Assembly (NCBI GenBank): GCA_013001975.1
Contig: JABDKX010000013.1
Coordinates: 1-48,555 of the forward strand
Length of the DNA stretch: 48,555 nt
Source of the DNA: Saprospiraceae bacterium
GTDB lineage: Bacteria; Bacteroidota; Bacteroidia; Chitinophagales; Saprospiraceae
Direction: 5' to 3'
Shown here one piece after another: positions 8,691 to 17,718 of the stretch. Below the pieces are notes generated by a model. That model saw nothing but the letters and a program-made list of their open reading frames with translations, was not told where the DNA came from and searched no databases. The translations under genes and the position numbers were made by a program. The first letter of the stretch is position 1, and each line of letters opens with the position of its first letter.

Positions 8691-9906
8691 TAACATATAT
8701 GATAATTTGAAAGGCGATAAGACCATTTGGTTTCTTATCACCCTTTTAGGTTTATGTTCTCTTTTAGCAGTTTATAGCGCTATTGGCCATAAAGCAAATA
8801 TTGAAAGAAGTGGTAATACAGAATACTATTTAATCAAGCATGGACTCTTACTAATAGTTGGTATTTCAGCAATGTATTTTGCCTATAGGTTTAATTACAT
8901 GATATATTCTAAGCTGGCGCCTTTACTATTGATTATTGCTATTCCTTTACTGGCTTATACAGTTTTGTTTGGCCCAGAAATTAACGAAGCAAGAAGGTGG
9001 TTTGAAATTCCATTGATTGATCAAAAGTTTCAACCTTCGGATTTAGCAAGATTGGCTCTGGTTATGTTTATAGCAAGATCGATTGCAAAAAAGCAAGATG
9101 TTATAAAAGATTTTAAAAGTGCCTTTGTGCCTTTGATTATACCAATTGTGGGTGTTTGTTCATTGATAGCTCCTGCTGACTTAAGTACAGCAGCTTTGTT
9201 GTTTGTGACTTGTTTGTTGATGATGATTATAGGAAGGGTGTCAATGAAATATGTTTTATTGCTCGGCTTGATTGGTATTGCAGCACTTTCATTTATCATA
9301 GTTCTTGGGACGGTATTTCCTGATTTTATCAGACTAGAAACATGGATTAGTCGTTTGGATGGATTTTGGAATAATACGAATCCTGGATTTCAAATTGAAC
9401 AATCAAAAATAGCGATTGCTTCAGGAGAAATATTTGGAGTTGGTCCTGGAAACAGTATGCAAAGAAATTTTTTACCATATGCATATGCAGATTTTATCTA
9501 TGCGATTATCTGCGAGGAATATGGATTGACTGGCGCCTTTTTAGTTATTGGATTTTATCTGGGACTCTTTTACAGATGTACAAAAATGGTAACAAGATGT
9601 CCCAAAACATTTGGATCAATATTAGCTGTCGGTCTGTGCTTAAATGTAGTTATTCAAGCATTCGCCAATATGGCTGTATCAGTAGAGTTAGTACCTGTAA
9701 CTGGTTTGACATTACCTATCATAAGTATGGGAGGAACCTCAATTCTTTTTACATGTATTTCTTTGGGCATCATATTGAGCGTCAGCAAGTATGTAGAGGA
9801 ATATAGTGCATACGAATTGATGGAAGAAGAACAAGCGATTACAGAGGAGAAAGTTGATAAGAATATAATAGGAAGGAACAGGTTGAAGTATGAAAATTAT
9901 TATTAG
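8677..9906 (+). CDS. ftsW: Septal peptidoglycan glycosyltransferase FtsW
   Basis: FtsW is the SEDS-family polymerase that, with FtsI, makes septal glycan strands from lipid II. The 409-residue protein has about ten hydrophobic segments and SEDS features such as the Q-P-S-D-L-A-R segment (near 117) and the C-terminal P-V-T-G-L-T-L-P-I-I-S-M-G-G-T-S motif. A charged cytoplasmic tail follows. It overlaps murD by 14 bases and murG by 17. FtsW, not RodA, is inferred from the dcw context. Confidence 0.94.
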   Translation: MRSINNIYDNLKGDKTIWFLITLLGLCSLLAVYSAIGHKANIERSGNTEYYLIKHGLLLIVGISAMYFAYRFNYMIYSKLAPLLLIIAIPLLAYTVLFGPEINEARRWFEIPLIDQKFQPSDLARLALVMFIARSIAKKQDVIKDFKSAFVPLIIPIVGVCSLIAPADLSTAALLFVTCLLMMIIGRVSMKYVLLLGLIGIAALSFIIVLGTVFPDFIRLETWISRLDGFWNNTNPGFQIEQSKIAIASGEIFGVGPGNSMQRNFLPYAYADFIYAIICEEYGLTGAFLVIGFYLGLFYRCTKMVTRCPKTFGSILAVGLCLNVVIQAFANMAVSVELVPVTGLTLPIISMGGTSILFTCISLGIILSVSKYVEEYSAYELMEEEQAITEEKVDKNIIGRNRLKYENYY

Positions 9907-10978
9907 TGGAGGAGGAACTGGAGGTCACCTGTATCCAGCACTTGCAATTGCAAATGCATTAAAAGAAAAGGGTATAAAAGATATTCTTTTCGTAGGAGCA
10001 AAAGGAAAAATTGAAATGGAAAAAGTGCCGAAAGCTGGATACCCAATCGAAGGATTGTGGATCAGTGGTTTTCATAGGCAAAGGATGTGGAGGAATATTT
10101 CATTTCCATTTAAATTAATAAGTAGTCTTTGGAAGGCTAGAAGTATCATTGAAAAGTTCGAACCGGATGTTGTTGTTGGTGTAGGAGGATATGCAAGTGG
10201 ACCGTTATTAAAAATGGCTCAAAGAAAATCTATACCTACCTTGATTCAAGAACAAAATTCTTATCCTGGCATAACCAATAAACTATTGGCAAAGGGTGCA
10301 AGAAAAATATGTGTAGCATATCAAAATATGAATAAATATTTTGACGAAAATAAAATTGTATTTACTGGTAACCCAGTAAGAAAAGATTTAGCTGACCTAG
10401 AACACTTAAGAGGAGAAGCTATTAACTATTTCGGCTTAGATCGAAATAAGAAAACACTACTGATATTTGGCGGAAGCCTTGGAGCCAGATCCATTAACAA
10501 AGCTGTTTTTCATAATTACGATCTTATTAAAGATCAAAACGAAATTCAGGTTTTATGGCAATGTGGGAAAATTTATTATGATGAATACAAAGATTCAAAG
10601 ATGTCAAATTTGAGTCACGTCAAGATTCTTCCTTTTATTGATAGAATGGATCTGGCTTATGCAGTAGCTAATGCTATCGTCTGCAGAGCCGGAGCTTTAA
10701 CCATCTCAGAAGTTTGTTTGACAGCAAAACCTGTTGTCTTGGTGCCTTCTCCAAATGTTGCAGAAGATCACCAAACACAAAATGCAATGGCATTAATTAA
10801 TAATAATGCAGCTTGGCTTGTCAAGGATAAAGATGCTAATGAGCAGATGATTAAAAAAGCGTTCGAACTTATCAAAGATGAAAAAACTCAAAAAAGTTTG
10901 AGTGAAGCCATTTTTAAAATGGCCAGACCAAATGCAAGAGAAGATATTGCAAATGAAATTTTGAATTTATTAAAGTAA
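9890..10978 (+). CDS. murG: UDP-GlcNAc:lipid I N-acetylglucosaminyltransferase
   Basis: MurG converts lipid I to lipid II on the cytoplasmic face of the inner membrane. The 362-residue GT-B enzyme (family GT28) has the N-terminal glycine loop G-G-G-T-G-G-H (residues 7-13), V-G-V-G-G-Y-A-S-G-P, and the C-terminal UDP-GlcNAc site with F-G-G-S-L-G-A and C-R-A-G-A-L-T-I-S-E. Its stop codon directly abuts the ATG of murC. Confidence 0.96.
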   Translation: MKIIISGGGTGGHLYPALAIANALKEKGIKDILFVGAKGKIEMEKVPKAGYPIEGLWISGFHRQRMWRNISFPFKLISSLWKARSIIEKFEPDVVVGVGGYASGPLLKMAQRKSIPTLIQEQNSYPGITNKLLAKGARKICVAYQNMNKYFDENKIVFTGNPVRKDLADLEHLRGEAINYFGLDRNKKTLLIFGGSLGARSINKAVFHNYDLIKDQNEIQVLWQCGKIYYDEYKDSKMSNLSHVKILPFIDRMDLAYAVANAIVCRAGALTISEVCLTAKPVVLVPSPNVAEDHQTQNAMALINNNAAWLVKDKDANEQMIKKAFELIKDEKTQKSLSEAIFKMARPNAREDIANEILNLLK

Positions 10979-12340
10979 ATGAATTTATCGTCATTAAAGA
11001 AATTGTATTTCCTAGGCATAGGAGGCATTGGCATGAGTGCCATAGCGCGCTTTTTCTTGAAAAATGGCGTTGAAATACACGGTTATGATTTAACCGAATC
11101 ACGCTTAACCAAAAAGTTGGTGGCGGAGGGAATGAATATTCATTATGATATTAATATTGAAAAGATTCCAAGAGATATTGATGGTGTAATTATAACACCT
11201 GCCATACCTCAGAATCATGAAGAATTAATGTGGTTAAATGACAATGGATATTCTATTACGAAAAGAGCTGAAGTGTTAGGAATTATCAGTGAGGAGAAAA
11301 TGACTGTTGCAGTCGCTGGAACTCATGGTAAGACAACAACAAGTTCAATTCTTTCCCATATTTTGACATATTGTGGATTAGATATTTCCGCATTTTTAGG
11401 TGGCTTACTGGTCAAAGAAAATTCAAACTTCATACACGGTAATTCTGATATTGTTGTATTAGAAGCAGATGAATTTGATCGTTCATTTTTAAAGCTCTCA
11501 CCACAGGTTCTTATTATTCTATCTGTAGATCCTGATCACTTGGATATTTATGGTGATGAAAAGAATTTATTGAAAGCTTATTATGATTTGACATTGAAAG
11601 TTAAAAATGGAGGCCGAATATTATTAATGGGCGAATTCGATCATGTATTCAATAAAGCATGGATTGAAAAGATGACTTCAAATGATGTTGAAGTATTAAA
11701 ACTCAGTAATGATTTCAAATTTGAAAATGTGAATGTCAATAGTGAGCGCTATCATTTTAATTTTTCAAACAGTAATATCACTATTGAAAATGTAAAATCA
11801 AACTTGCCAGGAGTACATAATATTTCTAATACAACTGCAGCTATTCAAGTGGCATTGTCACTTGGAGCAAAAGCAGAATGTATTAGAGAAAGTATAGCAA
11901 ATTTCGAAGGCATAAAAAGAAGGTTTGAAATTTTACATGATGGCAAATGTGTATTGATAGATGATTATGCGCATCATCCTGAGGAAATAATGAATGCAGT
12001 TAAAACTGTAAAAACATTGTATCCAAAAAGAAATGTGTTAGGAATTTTTCAACCGCATTTGTTTTCTAGGACTAATGATTTTTACAAAGGATTCGCTAAA
12101 GAAATATCTGGATTAGATGAGGTGTGGTTATTAGAAATATATCCAGCACGTGAATTGCCAATAAAGGGTGTTGACTCGGCAATGATTTATAATCTGATTC
12201 CTATGGACAATAAAAAGTTATTGCACAGTTCACAACTAATAGAAAATCTAAAGAAACACGATAAATTGGATGTTATAATTACGTTAGGCGCATCTGATAT
12301 AGATAAATATCACGAAGAAATTATAAATATTATAAAATAA
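10979..12340 (+). CDS. murC: UDP-MurNAc:L-alanine ligase
   Basis: MurC adds the first amino acid, L-Ala, to UDP-MurNAc. The 453-residue product has the N-terminal Rossmann loop G-I-G-G-I-G-M-S-A, the ATP loop G-T-H-G-K-T-T (114-120), the D-E-F-D-R-S-F motif, and I-D-D-Y-A-H-H-P-E in the C-terminal domain, all typical. The start ATG follows the murG stop with no gap. No fused Ddl domain is present, and no murB or ddl gene is seen within the cluster. Confidence 0.96.
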   Translation: MNLSSLKKLYFLGIGGIGMSAIARFFLKNGVEIHGYDLTESRLTKKLVAEGMNIHYDINIEKIPRDIDGVIITPAIPQNHEELMWLNDNGYSITKRAEVLGIISEEKMTVAVAGTHGKTTTSSILSHILTYCGLDISAFLGGLLVKENSNFIHGNSDIVVLEADEFDRSFLKLSPQVLIILSVDPDHLDIYGDEKNLLKAYYDLTLKVKNGGRILLMGEFDHVFNKAWIEKMTSNDVEVLKLSNDFKFENVNVNSERYHFNFSNSNITIENVKSNLPGVHNISNTTAAIQVALSLGAKAECIRESIANFEGIKRRFEILHDGKCVLIDDYAHHPEEIMNAVKTVKTLYPKRNVLGIFQPHLFSRTNDFYKGFAKEISGLDEVWLLEIYPARELPIKGVDSAMIYNLIPMDNKKLLHSSQLIENLKKHDKLDVIITLGASDIDKYHEEIINIIK

Positions 12341-12344
12341 TAAA

Positions 12345-13130
12345 TTGGGTAAAAGAAGAAAGAATACTAAGACAGACTACATTAAAATAGGTAAAGCTAT
12401 AACGGCGATCGCCTTAATGGTATTCTTGTTTTTTAGCGTCTTTCAAAAGTTAGGCTCTCCTCTCAATGACATCAATATTGAAATTTCGAAAGGCAGTGAT
12501 AAAAAAACATTGATAAAAGAAAAAGATGTTCGTTCATTATTAAAGACCGAGTTAGGATACGACATAAGTATTGCTGAAATAGCGCAATTGGATCTTTATA
12601 AGTTAGAGAAAATTCTAACACGTGATGACAGAATAAATCGCGCGGATTTGTTTGTTGATAAACATAATAACTTATTTATAAAAGTTGAGCAAAAACAACC
12701 CATTGTAAGGATTGATGTCACTGACGGAAATGATTATTATTTAGATTATAAAGGAGAACGGATTCCGGTGACAGATGTATTTAGAGTTCCTGTTGTAACG
12801 GGACATGTTGACAAATATATTATTTCGTTTAAGGAGCATAAAAAGAACAACCTAAATGCAGTTTTAGAATTAGCCCAAAAAGTACATGATGATGATTTTT
12901 TAAGTGCTTTGGTTGAGCAGATTTATGTCAACGAAAAAAGTGAGGTTACGATTGTTCCTAAAATTGGTAGGGATAAAATATTACTTGGTCAAATTGAAGA
13001 CCTCGATGAAAAGATTTATAAATTAAAAGTATACTATGAAAAGGGAATCAAGAACATAGGGATTGATAAATTCGATGAACTTGATTTACAATATAAAGGA
13101 CAGGTATTGGAAAGAGATACCGATACATAA
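12345..13130 (+). CDS. ftsQ: Cell division protein FtsQ
   Basis: FtsQ links early and late divisome proteins in the periplasm. The 261-residue product has a basic cytoplasmic N-terminus (K-R-R-K-N), one transmembrane helix (about 17-34), a POTRA-like region (about 45-110) and a beta-rich domain containing V-E-Q-K-Q-P-I-V-R-I. The start is TTG at 12345, because the first in-frame ATG lies within the membrane helix. Identity rests on topology, the POTRA-like region and position before ftsA and ftsZ; FtsQ is a fast-diverging family. Confidence 0.85.
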   Translation: MGKRRKNTKTDYIKIGKAITAIALMVFLFFSVFQKLGSPLNDINIEISKGSDKKTLIKEKDVRSLLKTELGYDISIAEIAQLDLYKLEKILTRDDRINRADLFVDKHNNLFIKVEQKQPIVRIDVTDGNDYYLDYKGERIPVTDVFRVPVVTGHVDKYIISFKEHKKNNLNAVLELAQKVHDDDFLSALVEQIYVNEKSEVTIVPKIGRDKILLGQIEDLDEKIYKLKVYYEKGIKNIGIDKFDELDLQYKGQVLERDTDT

Positions 13131-13172
13131 ACCAAATTAAAAACCGATAATTAATTTTTAAAAAACTGTCGT

Positions 13173-14483
13173 ATGAACGATATTAAAAGAAATGACCGAC
13201 AAATAGCTATAGCGCTCGACATTGGTACAACCAAGGTCTGTGCAATGGCTGGATGCAAAAACGAGTATGGAAAAATTGAAGTGCTTGGTGTTGGAACTGT
13301 AAAGTCTGAGGGCGTGTCAAGAGGTGTGGTTTCAAATATTGACAAAACGGTTAAAGCAATTAACGAAGCTATTCAAATTGCTCAAAAAAATGCAAAAACA
13401 AAATTCGGACGTGTCCATGTAGGCATCGCTGGACAACACATCAAAAGTATTCACCATCATGGATTACTGGTTAGACATGAACCAGAAGCTGAAATTAATG
13501 AAGCAGATGTAAGTAAGCTGATCAGTGATATGCACAAATTAGTGTTACCGCCTGGAGATAAAATATTACATGTTTTTCCTCAGGAATTTACAGTCGATGA
13601 TGAAACCAATATAGTCGACCCAATTGGAATGTCAGGCGTTCGTCTGGAAGCAAACTTCCATATTATTACGGGACAAATTTCAGCATCACGTAACATATTG
13701 AGATGTGTGGAGAAAGTTGGCCTTGAAGTAGCAGATATCACTTTGGAACCCATAGCATCTTCAAAAGCTGTTGTTACACCTGAAGAAAAAGAAGCTGGTG
13801 TTGCTTTGGTTGATATTGGAGGTGGAACGACGGATATTACCATTTTTAAAGATGGTATTATAAGACACACTTCAGTCATACCGTTTGGTGGTAATGTAGT
13901 TACTAATGATATTAAGGAAGGATGTACGGTTATGAAAGACCAAGCAGAAAAATTGAAAGTAAAATTTGGTTCTGCATTGTCTGAAGAGATTACTGACAAC
14001 CGCATCATAACAATTCCTGGATTTAGAGGTAAAGACTTTAAAGAAATATCTGAAAAGAATTTATCTAAAATAATTGAAGCAAGAGTAAGAGAGATTTTTG
14101 ATTACGTTCTTTGGGAAATTAAGAGGTCGGGATATGAATCAAAATTGATTGCAGGCATCGTTTTAACAGGCGGTGGATCACTGCTGAAAAATATTGAATT
14201 GTTGTCAGAAAATCATACCGGATTAACAACAAGAATAGGACAACCTGTAGAACACTTAGCTCATGGCTATTCAAGTGTTTTGGCAAATCCTATTTATTCA
14301 ACCGCTGTGGGTTTGCTTGGAATTGCCATTGATAACTTGCAATATTCAAGTACGTCAAATGTGATTTCAGAAGAAAATGAAGATGACAGTGTTAATAGTG
14401 AATCACCGACTAACAAATGGTATTCTAAATTATTTACATATACAAAAGACTTTTTTGAATCTAACCCAGATACAGAATTATAA
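13173..14483 (+). CDS. ftsA: Cell division protein FtsA
   Basis: FtsA is an actin-fold ATPase that tethers FtsZ to the membrane. The 436 residues contain the phosphate-1 motif A-L-D-I-G-T-T-K (14-21), the phosphate-2 motif D-I-G-G-G-T-T-D and the adenosine motif T-G-G-G-S-L-L. The C-terminus, after an acidic linker, is rich in aromatics and Lys (W-Y-S-K-L-F), consistent with the usual membrane-binding amphipathic helix, though an additional polar tail follows. It lies 42 bases after ftsQ and 17 before ftsZ. Confidence 0.95.
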   Translation: MNDIKRNDRQIAIALDIGTTKVCAMAGCKNEYGKIEVLGVGTVKSEGVSRGVVSNIDKTVKAINEAIQIAQKNAKTKFGRVHVGIAGQHIKSIHHHGLLVRHEPEAEINEADVSKLISDMHKLVLPPGDKILHVFPQEFTVDDETNIVDPIGMSGVRLEANFHIITGQISASRNILRCVEKVGLEVADITLEPIASSKAVVTPEEKEAGVALVDIGGGTTDITIFKDGIIRHTSVIPFGGNVVTNDIKEGCTVMKDQAEKLKVKFGSALSEEITDNRIITIPGFRGKDFKEISEKNLSKIIEARVREIFDYVLWEIKRSGYESKLIAGIVLTGGGSLLKNIELLSENHTGLTTRIGQPVEHLAHGYSSVLANPIYSTAVGLLGIAIDNLQYSSTSNVISEENEDDSVNSESPTNKWYSKLFTYTKDFFESNPDTEL

Positions 14484-14500
14484 TTTCATAAAAAAAACTC

Positions 14501-15940
14501 ATGAATATGTTATTTGAAGAAAGACATAACTCAATAATAAAAGTCATCGGTGTCGGTGGCGGAGGTGGTAATGCTGTAGCTTACATGTATAAGCAAGGAA
14601 TTGTTGGAGTTGATTTCGCCATCTGTAATACTGATCATCAAGCTTTAGATATCAGTCCTGTTCCTATCAAAGTACAATTAGGTCCTAATTTGACCGATGG
14701 TATGGGCGCTGGTTCTGTGCCTGAAGTTGGAAAGCAAAGTTGTATCGAATCTATTGATGAAGTCAGAAGATTTCTTGAACAAGATACGAAGATGCTTTTT
14801 ATCACCGCCGGAATGGGTGGTGGAACAGGAACAGGCGCAGCACCTATTATTGCAAAAGCTGCTAAAGAAATGGGTATTTTGACAGTAGCCATTGTTACCT
14901 TACCGTTCAAGTTCGAAGGCTTGAGAAGACAAAATCAAGCTGTTGAAGGTTTGGAAAATTTAAAGAAATGTGTTGATTCAATATTGGTTATTTCCAATGA
15001 CAGATTGCGTCATATGTATGGTAACTTAAGTTTATCCAATGCATTTTCAAAAGCAGATGATATCTTAACTACAGCAGCAAGAGGAATAGCAGAGATCATC
15101 ACTGTTCCTGGGTATATTAATGTTGATTTCAAAGACGTTAATACCGTAATGAAAAACAGTGGCGTATCTATTATGGGTTATGCTGAAGCTGAAGGTGAAA
15201 ACCGAGCTAAAGAAGCCGTTGAAGAAGCACTAAATTCTCCATTATTGGAAGATAATGACATCAGAGGAGCACAACATATCTTATTAAATATTTCGTCTGG
15301 AGACCATGAAGTCACAATGGATGAAATAGGAGAGATCACTGAATATATTCAAGAAGAAGCGGGTTATGGAACCCACATGATTTGGGGTAACTGTAACGAT
15401 GAGGCATTAGGAGAGAAAATAAGTGTAACAATCATCGCAACTGGTTTTGATGAAGGTAAAAAACGCCTTGATGAATTATCAACTGAAACGATCAAAGTTC
15501 ATTTGGATGAACCTTTTGATTTAAAAGAAGATGACGTTGTAATTGAAAAGCCGCAGTTTGATCCTAATCGCTCTAATGTTGTTGATTTTGATTCCTTGGA
15601 ATCTATTTCCAATATAAATGTCAATAGTAATAACTATAAAACAAGCGATCCATATCTAAAGTCGACCAGTGAACCTGTAGCCAGAAACACAGAAGTAACT
15701 AAGGACAATAGTCCACAACGTATGGAAGAGTTAAGAACAAAATCTTCTTTGCCTCTAGATAATCCAAAAAGAATTTCTGAAATGGAAGATATTCCAGCTT
15801 ATAAAAGAAGGGAAATTGAATTGGAAGATGTCAAGAACAAAGCTGATAAAGGAAACTCAAAGTTGAGTATCAATATTGATGAAAATGAAGTGCCTTTTAT
15901 TGAAAGGAATAATTCATTTTTTCATGACAATGTAGACTAA
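14501..15940 (+). CDS. ftsZ: Cell division GTPase FtsZ
   Basis: FtsZ polymerises into the cytokinetic ring. The 479-residue product carries the N-terminal V-G-G-G-G-G-N-A-V loop and the tubulin signature G-G-G-T-G-T-G (106-112), then a long disordered acidic linker. The conserved peptide that binds FtsA lies before the end (D-I-P-A-Y-K-R-R, about 40-45 residues from the C-terminus), followed by a further tail ending N-S-F-F-H-D-N-V-D, a pattern I recall from Bacteroidota FtsZ. It is the last gene of the dcw cluster; a hairpin-rich stretch and terminator follow. Confidence 0.96.
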   Translation: MNMLFEERHNSIIKVIGVGGGGGNAVAYMYKQGIVGVDFAICNTDHQALDISPVPIKVQLGPNLTDGMGAGSVPEVGKQSCIESIDEVRRFLEQDTKMLFITAGMGGGTGTGAAPIIAKAAKEMGILTVAIVTLPFKFEGLRRQNQAVEGLENLKKCVDSILVISNDRLRHMYGNLSLSNAFSKADDILTTAARGIAEIITVPGYINVDFKDVNTVMKNSGVSIMGYAEAEGENRAKEAVEEALNSPLLEDNDIRGAQHILLNISSGDHEVTMDEIGEITEYIQEEAGYGTHMIWGNCNDEALGEKISVTIIATGFDEGKKRLDELSTETIKVHLDEPFDLKEDDVVIEKPQFDPNRSNVVDFDSLESISNINVNSNNYKTSDPYLKSTSEPVARNTEVTKDNSPQRMEELRTKSSLPLDNPKRISEMEDIPAYKRREIELEDVKNKADKGNSKLSINIDENEVPFIERNNSFFHDNVD

Positions 15941-16200
15941 AACCAAAATAAGATTATCCAAAAGTGGATAAGCTAGAAGTATTATAAAAAACACAATCAT
16001 CCAATACTCGAAAAGTCATTTAAAGATGACATGGAGTAAACTAGAATCTGATAATCGAACCGAGTCACGATACATAAATACTTGGTCGTGATGAATTATC
16101 ATGGATTTCGTCTTTTTCATATATCCAGAAATTCTAAAGAGCGTTTTTGGAATATATTTTTTTAACTTTTCTTTTAATGAGATTGGTTTATTGATTGAGT
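15941..16200. other. Hairpin-rich non-coding region after ftsZ
   Basis: No convincing gene. The stretch holds three inverted repeats: TTATCCA/TGGATAA (15954-15971), GTCAT/ATGAC (16015-16030), and a nested pair with outer TGATAAT (16049-16055) / ATTATCA (16095-16101) and inner TCACGA (16065-16070) / TCGTGA (16086-16091). It could be a structured 3' UTR of the dcw transcript or a small RNA; neither is shown. Confidence 0.45.
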
Positions 16201-16227
16201 GCCTCACCTCTCCGGTGGGGCTTTTTT
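16201..16227 (+). terminator. Intrinsic terminator closing the dcw cluster
   Basis: GCCTCACC (16201-16208) pairs with GGTGGGGC (16214-16221), 8 bp with one T-G wobble and a 5-base loop, followed by six T (16222-16227). It is the clearest terminator in the window and lies 260 bases after the ftsZ stop. Confidence 0.85.
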
Positions 16228-16235
16228 ATGCCCAA

Positions 16236-16243
16236 TATTTTTG
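16236..16243 (+). promoter_or_regulatory. Promoter -7 box upstream of the OmpA-family gene
   Basis: TATTTTTG matches TAnnTTTG exactly, just after the dcw terminator. It would give a leader of about 50 bases to ATG 16302. No -33 TTG is seen; that place is filled by the terminator stem. Confidence 0.4.
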
Positions 16244-16301
16244 TCTAACTTAGATACTTTGACATTGAACCTTGCGTTCTTGTTGTAATGGAACTTTAAA
16301 T

Positions 16302-17411
16302 ATGAAATACTTATTTAATTACATCATATTCTTATTGTTTATAAATGTGTCCAGTGCCCAATCAATAATTGACACGAGCATAAGTACAAGTCAATTTTCA
16401 ATATTATTCGATTCTGATAAACACACAATTAGAGATTCTTTTAAAGTTCAATTGGATAGCTTGATTACGAAATGGCATTCAGGAAAAGAAACTCATCTTG
16501 TTTTAAAAGCACATACTGATAGTATCGGTTCTGATGAATACAATATCAACTTATCAAAAAGAAGATTAAATGCAGTAACAGCTTACCTTGAAAAAGGCGG
16601 AGTCAGTGATACGTTAATTGTTTCCAACTTTTATGGTGAAAAATTACCTACCGTTGATAACAAAAACGCATCGTTGCGTCAATTAAACAGGCGTGTTGAG
16701 GTATTCGTTTCACAAAAAACCAAAGCTAAATTATTAGTTGGTAGGGTAGTGGATGCAAAATCCAACCAAGGACTGAAGTCTCATCTGGATATATCATTTG
16801 GAAATGAGGATCAAAGGTTATTGACAGAGTCAGATGGTAAATTTGAATTGTTGATTCCCTTGACTAACGGTATTGAAATAGTTGCCAATGCTGAGAACTA
16901 TTTTTTCAGACATTTAAAAATAAAACCACAGGTACTTGCTAATCTCGATTCAATTATAATAAAAATGTCGAAAATGGACATAGGTTCTAAGTATAGTTTG
17001 AAAGGACTAAATTTCGTTTCTAATAAATGCATAATACTTCCAAAGTCAATACCTATATTACATAGACTGATCTCAACAATGACTACTAATGAAGATTTGT
17101 GTATTGAAATTGGGGGACATATCAATTTACCAAACCGACCTAAAGTGACCAATCAGAGTGATTATTACGATTTATCATTGTCTCGAGCAACTGTTGTTTA
17201 CGATTCTTTGGTTAATGCAGGTATTGAATCAGTGCGAATGTATACCAAAGCATATGGTAATTGGGAAATGATTAATCCCAAAGCAAAATCTGAAATTAAA
17301 CAAGCTGAAAACCGCAGAGTTGAAATTGAAGTTGTTGATTGTGCTGATTCTGCAACCATACATAACGAACAGGTTAGATGGCCAGCGATCCACGGATATA
17401 AAGTACGTTAG
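16302..17411 (+). CDS. Exported protein with two OmpA-like domains
   Basis: The 369-residue product starts at ATG 16302 with a signal peptide (M-K-Y-L-F, hydrophobic core, cleavage near S-S-A/Q). A first OmpA-type peptidoglycan-binding domain (about 28-140) includes I-L-F-D-S-D-K, A-H-T-D-S-I-G and the final R-Q-L-N-R-R-V-E-V. A beta-rich segment resembling a carboxypeptidase regulatory-like domain follows (about 143-225). A second, diverged OmpA-like domain (about 235-355) ends A-E-N-R-R-V-E-I-E-V. Anchoring the outer membrane to the cell wall is inferred. No barrel is present, so it is probably periplasmic or a soluble anchor. Confidence 0.85.
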   Translation: MKYLFNYIIFLLFINVSSAQSIIDTSISTSQFSILFDSDKHTIRDSFKVQLDSLITKWHSGKETHLVLKAHTDSIGSDEYNINLSKRRLNAVTAYLEKGGVSDTLIVSNFYGEKLPTVDNKNASLRQLNRRVEVFVSQKTKAKLLVGRVVDAKSNQGLKSHLDISFGNEDQRLLTESDGKFELLIPLTNGIEIVANAENYFFRHLKIKPQVLANLDSIIIKMSKMDIGSKYSLKGLNFVSNKCIILPKSIPILHRLISTMTTNEDLCIEIGGHINLPNRPKVTNQSDYYDLSLSRATVVYDSLVNAGIESVRMYTKAYGNWEMINPKAKSEIKQAENRRVEIEVVDCADSATIHNEQVRWPAIHGYKVR

Positions 17412-17718
17412 AGTCAATGAAATTTTATATACTGATTACAAAAAAATATGCTAAAAATTCTGATATCAGGCCCAGTGTGATTTTATAGTCCTAAACAAAT
17501 TATAAGAGTTTTTACAAGCATTAACATTATCTATAATTTAAAAAGAAAAAACTCTTAGTTGTTAGTTTTAACAAAATATTTACTAAATTACTTTAATTAC
17601 CGAATTGTTTTAGAAAGTTTCATTCCATTTAATGAATTATACTCACTATATATTTAATATATAATATATCAAACATTATAAATTATTTATAAAGTGTTAC
17701 TGGAAAAACTAACTGTAA
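17412..17718. other. AT-rich intergenic region before the surface operon
   Basis: No gene. A perfect 10-bp inverted repeat, AAGAGTTTTT (17504-17513) with AAAAACTCTT (17547-17556), encloses a 33-base loop and could be a weak terminator for the OmpA-family gene. No TAnnTTTG box was found before the barrel gene at 17719, so the operon promoter is not located. Confidence 0.45.

Noticed and set aside
16016-16207. Minus-strand 63-codon frame after ftsZ
   Set aside because: Lies in the hairpin-rich gap, overlaps the dcw terminator, has no recognisable domain, signal sequence or start context.
17504-17556. Firm terminator for the OmpA-family gene
   Set aside because: The stem is AT-rich with a 33-base loop and has no T-run after it, so it is noted only as a weak inverted repeat.
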